From assembly GCA_947500275.1 (NCBI GenBank), contig CANMSW010000176.1, forward strand, positions 1 to 5,131: a stretch of 5,131 bases of DNA. The letters are read 5' to 3'. Under the pieces are notes generated by a model. That model did no database searches. It had not been told where the DNA came from and saw only the letters and a program-made list of their open reading frames with translations. The position numbers and the translations under genes are program-made. The stretch is from Bacteriovoracaceae bacterium (GTDB taxonomy: Bacteria > Bdellovibrionota > UBA1018). This document shows, in pieces, positions 1 through 4,360 of the stretch. The stretch's first letter is position 1; each line of letters begins with the position of its first letter.

Positions 1-299
1 GACTTGGTCCATTCGATCCAGCGGGTGTGGTCGCAGATCACGCTGGCGACTAGGTCTACGTTCGCTGGAATCTCGGTTTCCCCTCGGACCGCGAAGAGTT
101 TGGAGCCCGGAATGGTTTTTCGACCGAGTTTGATCCCGTTGTCTTCTCCTAGGTTTTCCCAGGGGCCTGACCCCAGAGGATCCGTCTCGTCCGCGCGCGG
201 GGTAGTACCCCCCAAGGCGAGGCTCAGGGAGACCCAGAGAAGGACTGTCAGGAAGCGGACATGTGGGTTCTTGCGGATGAAGTTCGCCTTAAAGTGCAT
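1..299 (-). CDS. Exported START-domain (SRPBCC lipid-binding fold) protein, 5' part only
   Basis: Reverse-strand reading from the ATG at 299 stays open to the window edge (99 codons plus 2 bases), so the C-terminus is missing. Residues 1-36 look like a Sec signal peptide: several Arg/Lys, then a hydrophobic stretch FLTVLLWVSLSLALG, and a plausible cleavage after TPRA. From about residue 46 the pattern PWENLGEDNGIKLGRK, then PGSKLFAVRGE and VICDHTRWIEW, matches the beginning of a START domain: Trp near the start, a 'gI.v..r' strand, the 'gS.l.avrg' strand, and the 'v..v..D..r..eW' helix. START domains bind a hydrophobic ligand such as a lipid in a helix-grip cavity. Placement outside the cytoplasmic membrane is inferred from the signal peptide. 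No clear SD precedes the ATG, and no other in-frame ATG, GTG or TTG was found close upstream. The ligand and role are unknown. The gene is divergent from gltX, with a 129-bp gap. Confidence 0.72.
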   Translation of the reverse strand, partial: MHFKANFIRKNPHVRFLTVLLWVSLSLALGGTTPRADETDPLGSGPWENLGEDNGIKLGRKTIPGSKLFAVRGETEIPANVDLVASVICDHTRWIEWTK

Positions 300-373
300 A
301 TCACTAAGCGTATCGTCGATTTGGGGTCGGAGCCCAACCCTCTTTTTAGTTTTGAGAGAAAAATAACCCGGCC

Positions 374-421
374 TCAGGGCGAACGGGTGCCTTGACCGAA
401 ATGACCTTCCGCCGGTACTTC
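374..421 (+). promoter_or_regulatory. Possible gltX promoter region with an imperfect inverted repeat
   Basis: The 129-bp divergent gap (300-428) holds one near-consensus -35 hexamer, TTGACC at 392-397. The matching -10 is poor (TACTTC or GTACTT around 415-421). If used, transcription would begin almost at the gltX ATG. TCAGGGC (374-380) and GCCTTGA (389-395) form an inverted repeat, 7 positions with one G/T mismatch and an 8-base loop, which overlaps the -35. It could be an operator or chance. No convincing promoter was seen for the leftward START-domain gene in the same gap. Confidence 0.22.
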
Positions 422-428
422 ACTGGTC

Positions 429-1913
429 ATGTCTCATCCTTCGAAGATCACAGTGAATCAGCCCCCACGCGTCCGTATTGCACCTAGTCCAACGGGCGAC
501 CCACACATTGGAACGGCCTACATGGGGTTGTTCAACTTGGTTTTTGCCAAAAAGTTCGGGGGTACCTTCATCCTTCGGATCGAAGACACGGACCAAACCC
601 GGTATCGAAAAGCGAGCGAAGACCTGATCATGCAGGCGCTTCGGTGGGCCGGGATCGAGTGGTCGGAAGGACCTGACGTGGGCGGACCCTATGGCCCCTA
701 CAAGCAGAGCGAACGCTTACCCCTTTACCGTGAGCACGCTGAGCTCCTCTTGAAGTCCGGGAAGGCTTACCGCTGTTTTTGCAGTCCGGAGCGTCTGGAT
801 GAAGTTCGGAAGCAGCAAATGGAGAAGAAGGAAAACCCAGGCTACGATCGCCACTGCCGAGACTTAGGGGCAGAGCAGGTCGCCAGCCAGATTGCGGCTG
901 GGAAGTCCTCGGTCGTTCGATTGAAAGTCCCTACGAGTGGCACCACCCAGGTTACCGATGGTCTGCGTGGTGATATCGATTTTGAAAATACGCAACAAGA
1001 CGATTTAGTCCTTCTGAAAACAGATGGATTTCCGACCTATCACCTCGCGAGTGTCGTCGACGATCATCACATGAAGATTACCCATGTGATTCGCGGAGAA
1101 GAGTGGCTTCCCTCGACTCCAAAGCACGTATTACTCTATCGTGCGTTCGGATGGGAACCGCCGCAGTTTCTTCATATGCCTCTGTTGCGGAATCCCGATC
1201 GCTCGAAGATTTCGAAGCGGAAGAACCCAACTTCAATTCTGTACTATCAACGCAAAGGAATTCTGCCGGAAGCCTTCCGGAACTACCTCGGTTTGATGGG
1301 TTGGTCGATGCCCGATGAGAAAGAGAAGTTTACGACGGACGAGATGATTCAGAGTTTTACTTGGGATCGGATGTCGCTCGGCGGGCCCGTCTTTGATATT
1401 CAAAAGCTCACTTGGCTCAATGGAAAGTACCTTCATGAGCTTGACCCTGATACCTACCTCAAGCATCTGCGTTCTCAACTCTTTAGCGATGACTATTTGA
1501 AGGCCATCATCCCTCTCGTGCGTGAGCGCGTGGAGTCTTTGGAGCAGTTCATTGAGTGGACTCATCCCTTTTTCGCAGGGGATCTAAATTACGAAGGTCG
1601 CCCTATTCCATCGAAGGGTGTGGATCCGGCGGTTGCGTCCCAGTTCTTGGTTCAAATTCTCGACCGGCTCGAGACTCTCGAAGTCTGGGACGCGCACTCC
1701 ATCCATGTCGCACTCAATGAGTTCGTGAAGTCGAGTGGCCTGAAAACCAAAGATGTCTTCATGACCCTGCGTGTGGCGGTAACTGGGACGCTTCAGTCTC
1801 CAGACCTCTCGGCTTCGATGGCGGTCCTCGGTAAAGAAATGGTGAGGAGAAGGCTTAGGCTCGCCTCAGATTTTTTGGCTGCGCAGAGTGCCCCTCAGTC
1901 GCCGTCAACCTGA
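429..1913 (+). CDS. gltX: Glutamyl-tRNA synthetase
   Basis: A complete class I aminoacyl-tRNA synthetase of 494 residues, normal for bacterial GluRS. It charges tRNA-Glu with glutamate using ATP in the cytosol. The Rossmann catalytic domain starts RVRIAPSPTGDPHIGTA (residues 14-30), containing the HIGH-type motif. It is followed by the GluRS-typical FILRIEDTD (47-55) and the YHLASVVDD and VIRGEEWLPSTPKH segments (204-233). The KMSKS-type loop is SKISKRK (259-265). A zinc-knuckle-like insertion has Cys116-x-Cys118 and Cys143 after a YDRHC segment, but the fourth ligand is unclear. The C-terminal third is the helical anticodon-binding region. An in-frame TGA at 393-395 means 429 is the first available ATG, and no SD precedes it. 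It overlaps the convergent downstream gene by 9 bp. Whether it is a discriminating or a tRNA-Gln-mischarging enzyme cannot be told by eye. Confidence 0.98.
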   Translation: MSHPSKITVNQPPRVRIAPSPTGDPHIGTAYMGLFNLVFAKKFGGTFILRIEDTDQTRYRKASEDLIMQALRWAGIEWSEGPDVGGPYGPYKQSERLPLYREHAELLLKSGKAYRCFCSPERLDEVRKQQMEKKENPGYDRHCRDLGAEQVASQIAAGKSSVVRLKVPTSGTTQVTDGLRGDIDFENTQQDDLVLLKTDGFPTYHLASVVDDHHMKITHVIRGEEWLPSTPKHVLLYRAFGWEPPQFLHMPLLRNPDRSKISKRKNPTSILYYQRKGILPEAFRNYLGLMGWSMPDEKEKFTTDEMIQSFTWDRMSLGGPVFDIQKLTWLNGKYLHELDPDTYLKHLRSQLFSDDYLKAIIPLVRERVESLEQFIEWTHPFFAGDLNYEGRPIPSKGVDPAVASQFLVQILDRLETLEVWDAHSIHVALNEFVKSSGLKTKDVFMTLRVAVTGTLQSPDLSASMAVLGKEMVRRRLRLASDFLAAQSAPQSPST

Positions 1914-2444
1914 CGCAGTTTCGTCTTCAGTTGATTTGCCCCCTGTTTCCGTCTCTTCGGAAAGAGGGGGTTCCTCAAAAGCTTCCGCGTCGGCCAAGCC
2001 GTCGCACGCATCTGCGAGACTGCGTGCTCTTTCGGCGCAATCCAAAAGCAGCGCCGACTCCGGTGAGTCCTCGTCCTCGTGGCGAGTTTCAAGCTCGTCG
2101 GCAATATCATCGCAGACTTCTGCGCAAGTAGAGGCAATGAGCAATGCGGATGGGGAATTACGAATGAGGAATTCTGCCGTGCACTGGGCTGCTTGAGCCC
2201 CATCCCAAAGAAGTGCTAATTCCCCCTGGCGAAGGTGATTTCTTCGTTCTGAGAGACGGGTCGCAGTGAGTGCCAGAAGTCGATAGGTCTCCCAGCACAC
2301 TTGGATGCATTCTGATCTTGCCGAGTGCGGCTCGGCGGCTTTTGATCTTTCTTTGGATTGAAACGGATAGATCCGAGCGGATTCGGATGGAGAGTCTTCG
2401 GTCGATTGAGATTTTGAAGGGGATTTACGTCCTGAATTCGCCAT
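1905..2444 (-). CDS. Cys-containing predicted four-helix protein, DUF326/Csp copper-storage-like
   Basis: 179 residues with no signal peptide, so probably cytosolic. Residues 1-44 are Ser/Lys/Glu-rich and look disordered. Residues 45-152 look like four amphipathic helices. Residues 153-179 are an acidic tail (EEPPLSEETE). The helical core recalls the DUF326 / Csp family: Cys46-x3-Cys50 in helix 1, Cys88 in helix 2 followed by AEFLIRNSPSALL, CAEVC (107-111) in helix 3, and Cys136...Cys147 in helix 4. Family members usually carry many more cysteines lining the bundle and store Cu(I). Here there are only seven, so metal binding would be reduced or altered; this is inference. The only Met is the first residue. 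GAGGAG lies 10 bases upstream of that ATG but is buried in a hairpin. The gene follows the M28 peptidase gene by 60 bp on the same strand, and its stop falls inside the end of gltX. The family assignment is from pattern memory only. It could be another ferritin-like or unrelated helical protein. Confidence 0.72.
   Translation of the reverse strand: MANSGRKSPSKSQSTEDSPSESARIYPFQSKERSKAAEPHSARSECIQVCWETYRLLALTATRLSERRNHLRQGELALLWDGAQAAQCTAEFLIRNSPSALLIASTCAEVCDDIADELETRHEDEDSPESALLLDCAERARSLADACDGLADAEAFEEPPLSEETETGGKSTEDETASG
1939..1970 (+). terminator. Candidate gltX terminator hairpin
   Basis: CCCCCT-G-TTTCC (1939-1950) pairs with GGAAA-G-AGGGGG (1959-1970). That gives 11 paired positions and one G/G mismatch closing an 8-base loop, starting 26 bp after the gltX stop. 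The following bases TTCCTC are only a weak U-tract, so this may be a leaky or Rho-assisted terminator. On the opposite strand it is followed by CAAATC and would not terminate. It lies inside the coding sequence for the acidic tail of the convergent gene. Confidence 0.4.
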
Positions 2445-2447
2445 GGT

Positions 2448-2485
2448 GCTCTTGCTCCTCGTTGTCGGTGCGGAGAAGCAAGAGC
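2448..2485 (-). promoter_or_regulatory. Intercistronic hairpin burying the SD of the downstream gene
   Basis: In the leftward transcript, GCTCTTGCTTCTC (complement of 2473-2485) can pair with GAGGAGCAAGAGC (complement of 2448-2460). This gives 13 continuous base pairs, including one G-U wobble, around a 12-base loop. The wobble would be a C/A mismatch in the opposite-strand RNA, so the fold is better in the leftward message. The 3' arm contains GAGGAG (2455-2460), the only SD candidate for the ATG at 2444, which lies 3 bases outside the stem. No U-tract follows, so it is not an intrinsic terminator. It may control translation or protect the upstream mRNA. Confidence 0.5.
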
Positions 2486-2504
2486 GATGCCGTGGTTTGA
2501 GTGA

Positions 2505-3620
2505 TTACTGAACGCTTTCAGAAAGTTCGATCGCGAACGCTGCGCCGAGTTTCGCGAAGTGCAAACCATGCTCCATGTCGAGAAGGCCGATTAAATCACG
2601 TTCAGTGTGAATGTCCTGGTTGCTTCCATCGAATGTGGCTTCAAAAGGAAAAGCCGCAGCATAACCGAGTTTCTGCCAGCTTGCGTGATCACTGCATGCG
2701 TAGCCGCATTCGGTTTCGCGCCACGGTGCTTTCACATAATGATCAACGAGCTCGGTCGAGAAGCGAGTGAGATCCGCATTGACGAAGTCGGTGACGAACG
2801 TAATGGCGCGAGTCGTGCCCGGGAACATCGTCATATCGAGTTGCAGGACGCCGCGAACTTGTCGGCCTGCGTTTCGCCACGACCGTGATATCTCTTGGCT
2901 GCCCAGGAGGCCGCGTTCTTCACCCGAATACGCCATAAAGACGATCGAGCGGTCGGGCCGAAATCCTGTTTCGACGATACTTCGGAAGACCTCGAGGAGA
3001 GTTGCGACCCCGCTTGCGTCGTCGTCGGCGCCCGGGGACCGGCCATTGGGATTCGGAAACCCCCACATCGCCACAATGGAATCCAGGTGGGCCCCCAAAA
3101 CCACGCTCTCCGATGCGTGAGGACCTGAGCCTTGGAGTGTCGCGATTACGGAAGGTTGGCGCCAGTTCGAGTGTTTAAAGAGTTCGACGCGGACGTCATT
3201 TCGAGAGCTGCCCATCGAGACGAACTGATCCCGAATCCAAAGTGCGGCCTGTTCCCCGGATTCGGATTGGTAGTAACGCGTTGGGAAGCTGGAGAGCTTC
3301 TGCACATGAGCTTGAAGGCGACCCGCCGTAAGCACGCTGAGTGCTGCCTCAACCGCGCGGTCTTCTCGGATCGTAAGTTCACCGAGTCCGGCGAGAGGTT
3401 GGAGGTAAAGTTCGGGGAGTTCGGGGTAGTCCGTCACATCCATGTAGCCACCGCAGCGCCCGTTCTGATGGGTTTCTTCGGTGAGGACCGAAATTTCGCC
3501 GTCGCTCATCCAGATTCGTTTTCCAGTTCCCAGTTCAATGAGTCTGGGCTCTGGGGCTGCTTGGGCGATGGCGCTCGCGAAGAGCATTGAGACTAGGGCA
3601 CTCGTCAGGGTGTATTTCAT
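2505..3620 (-). CDS. Exported M28-family zinc aminopeptidase (leucyl aminopeptidase type)
   Basis: 371 residues from the ATG at 3620. Residues 1-21 are a Sec signal peptide (MKYTLTSALVSMLFAS..., cleavage after AQA), so the enzyme acts in the periplasm or outside the cell. Residues 22 to about 95 resemble a propeptide or N-terminal extension. The catalytic domain carries the full two-zinc set known from the Vibrio proteolyticus aminopeptidase. The metal ligands are His178 in GAHLDS, Asp199 in PGADDDASG (bridging), Glu235 in SGEERGLLGS, Asp262 in QLDM and His338 in IHTERD. Glu234 is the general base. CGYACSDH (305-312) matches the CxxxC disulfide segment next to the active site in that enzyme. 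These enzymes release N-terminal, usually hydrophobic, residues from peptides. There is no C-terminal PPC domain. The gene is the first of a likely two-gene leftward operon with the Csp-like gene. Substrate preference cannot be read from sequence alone. Confidence 0.93.
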   Translation of the reverse strand: MKYTLTSALVSMLFASAIAQAAPEPRLIELGTGKRIWMSDGEISVLTEETHQNGRCGGYMDVTDYPELPELYLQPLAGLGELTIREDRAVEAALSVLTAGRLQAHVQKLSSFPTRYYQSESGEQAALWIRDQFVSMGSSRNDVRVELFKHSNWRQPSVIATLQGSGPHASESVVLGAHLDSIVAMWGFPNPNGRSPGADDDASGVATLLEVFRSIVETGFRPDRSIVFMAYSGEERGLLGSQEISRSWRNAGRQVRGVLQLDMTMFPGTTRAITFVTDFVNADLTRFSTELVDHYVKAPWRETECGYACSDHASWQKLGYAAAFPFEATFDGSNQDIHTERDLIGLLDMEHGLHFAKLGAAFAIELSESVQ

Positions 3621-3627
3621 GGGGCTG

Positions 3628-3634
3628 CCTCCTT
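3628..3634 (-). promoter_or_regulatory. Strong Shine-Dalgarno that sets the M28 peptidase start
   Basis: The leftward strand reads AAGGAGG, 7 bases before the ATG at 3620. An in-frame ATG at 3638 lies upstream of this SD, so using it would translate the SD and add MQGGSP before a normal signal peptide. The 3620 start is therefore preferred. Confidence 0.85.
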
Positions 3635-3664
3635 GCATTTCCCAAAAAAGGGTCGTTTTTCCGA

Positions 3665-3693
3665 AGTATTCCAGGGCTTGAAGGTCTTGTCCA
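3665..3693 (-). promoter_or_regulatory. Candidate sigma70 promoter of the M28 peptidase gene
   Basis: On the leftward strand TGGACA (3688-3693, 5/6 to TTGACA) is separated by 17 bases from AATACT (3665-3670, 4/6 to TATAAT). Transcription would start near 3658, giving a leader of roughly 38 bases before the ATG at 3620. This is a hexamer match only. Confidence 0.4.
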
Positions 3694-3720
3694 AGGCCGG
3701 TTGGTTAATTTTTTGCCGCA

Positions 3721-3750
3721 TTGTTGCAGAAGAAGGTCTAAACGTATAAG
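3721..3750 (+). promoter_or_regulatory. Candidate promoter of the arsR-feoAB operon
   Basis: TATAAG (3745-3750, 5/6 to the -10 consensus) is preceded by TTGTTG (3721-3726) at 18-base spacing, a weaker -35. An alternative TTGCAG (3724-3729) would have 15-base spacing. An AT-rich run TTAATTTTTT (about 3706-3715) sits upstream, like an UP element. The predicted start point near 3757 is about 40 bases before the ATG at 3798. The -10 lies inside the ArsR-type palindrome, which fits repression by blocking RNA polymerase. Confidence 0.42.
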
Positions 3751-3766
3751 CATCTGTTTATATGTT
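3741..3766. promoter_or_regulatory. 12-2-12 ArsR/SmtB-type operator palindrome
   Basis: AACGTATAAGCA (3741-3752), TC, TGTTTATATGTT (3755-3766). The right arm matches the reverse complement of the left arm at 10 of 12 positions. The 12-2-12 layout is the known operator architecture of SmtB/CzrA-type repressors. It sits directly upstream of a gene for such a repressor and covers the best -10 element. Binding is inferred, not shown. Confidence 0.6.
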
Positions 3767-3797
3767 GTTGTCCGACTCGTCCCTGAATTCGACCTCA

Positions 3798-4112
3798 ATG
3801 AGTCAAATCACTGAGGCCCTGAAGTCACGCAAAACGTTCTCCCTCCTCGCGGATACTTTCCAAGCATTGGGAGATGATTCGCGGATCCGCATTGTTTGGG
3901 TTCTCTCGAAAGGGGAGCGCAATGTAGGGGATTTGGCCGACCTTCTCAAAATGAGTCAGCCTGCAGTCAGTCACCACCTTCGAATGTTGCGTAATCTTCG
4001 GCTCGTTCGCGTGAGGCGGGAGGGACGAACGAGTTTTTACTCGCTCGACGATCAACATATCAATCGTCTGCTTCACGAAGGGATCGAGCACGTGGAGGAT
4101 CTGCTTCCATGA
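3798..4112 (+). CDS. ArsR/SmtB-family metal-responsive repressor with a CzrA-like alpha5 site
   Basis: 104 residues from the ATG at 3798. A winged-helix repressor: LADTFQALGDDSRIRIVWVL (alpha1-alpha2 region), VGDLADLLKMSQPAVSHHLRML (helix-turn-helix), LVRVRREGRTSFYSL (wing). The alpha3 CVC arsenic/cadmium motif is absent (ERNVGDL). The C-terminal helix reads LDDQHINRLLHEGIEHVED. Counted from 3798, Asp85, His87, His98 and Asp101 fall at the spacing of the CzrA zinc ligands D84/H86/H97/H100; SmtB has an acidic residue at the fourth place. Family members dimerise, repress without metal, and release DNA when Zn, Co or another ion binds. An upstream in-frame ATG at 3762 adds 12 atypical residues and lies inside the operator, so 3798 is preferred, although neither has a clear SD. 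The gene overlaps feoA by 4 bp. It probably represses its own operon. The sensed metal is unknown. Confidence 0.92.
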   Translation: MSQITEALKSRKTFSLLADTFQALGDDSRIRIVWVLSKGERNVGDLADLLKMSQPAVSHHLRMLRNLRLVRVRREGRTSFYSLDDQHINRLLHEGIEHVEDLLP

Positions 4113-4360
4113 ATCTTTCAGAATTAAAAAAGGGCGAGATCGCCCGCATTGCACGAGTGAATGGAATTGAGGGCGACCCCATTACATTACGCCTGATGGA
4201 ACTGGGCATGGTCGACGGGGGTGAAGTGGAAGTGGTCCACGAGGCGCCCTATGGACGCGATCCAATCGCTGTTCGAGTACGGGGAGCGCTCATCGCGCTC
4301 CGCCGATCGGAAGCGGCACGAGTCGAGTTACTTGAGAGTGAAGAGAAGGTGATGTCATGA
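4109..4360 (+). CDS. feoA: FeoA, small cytosolic partner of the ferrous iron transporter
   Basis: 83 residues, the normal size for FeoA. It is a single SH3-like beta-barrel domain: MNLSELKKGEIARIARV, then the family signature LRLMELGMVDGGEVEVVHEAPYG, then DPIAVRVRGALIALRRSEAARVEL. FeoA is thought to dock on FeoB at the cytoplasmic face and to be needed for full Fe(II) uptake; its exact role is unsettled. The start ATG overlaps the regulator's stop as ATGA (4109-4112). GGAGG at 4094-4098 lies 10 bases upstream inside the preceding gene. The stop overlaps the feoB start the same way, so translation is probably coupled through all three genes. Confidence 0.95.
   Translation: MNLSELKKGEIARIARVNGIEGDPITLRLMELGMVDGGEVEVVHEAPYGRDPIAVRVRGALIALRRSEAARVELLESEEKVMS

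Noticed and set aside
4..366. Rightward 120-codon open frame at the left edge
   Set aside because: It is antisense to the START-domain gene, whose protein has a signal peptide and family patterns. The rightward product is Ser/Arg-rich with no recognisable motif.
1845..1876. Small GC hairpin plus a run of six T near the end of gltX
   Set aside because: The stem is only about 4 bp and the T-run falls about 35 bases before the gltX stop, so it would cut the message inside the gene.
1888..2196. Rightward 102-codon frame rich in Ser and Ala
   Set aside because: It is antisense to the Csp-like gene and its low-complexity Ser content mirrors that gene's codons. It has no SD or family pattern.
3132..3590. 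Rightward 152-codon frame
   Set aside because: It lies wholly antisense to the M28 peptidase, which has all catalytic residues and a strong SD.
3621..3638. Longer M28 peptidase start (six extra residues, ATG at 3638)
   Set aside because: This start would place the AAGGAGG ribosome-binding site inside the coding sequence. The ATG at 3620 has ideal spacing and opens directly with a signal peptide.
3641..3660. CCC-A6-GGG followed by TTTTT in the peptidase leader
   Set aside because: It has only 3-bp arms, and its position in the leader before the peptidase start does not fit a terminator for any gene here.
3762..3797. Longer start for the ArsR-type regulator (12 extra residues)
   Set aside because: It lies inside the operator palindrome and only about 5 bases from the predicted transcript start. 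The extra residues do not resemble the family, and the shorter start gives CzrA-like numbering. Not fully excluded, because neither start has an SD.
3640..3797. Fur box upstream of feoAB
   Set aside because: No GATAAT-type repeat array was found by eye on either strand; the only clear palindrome is the 12-2-12 site.
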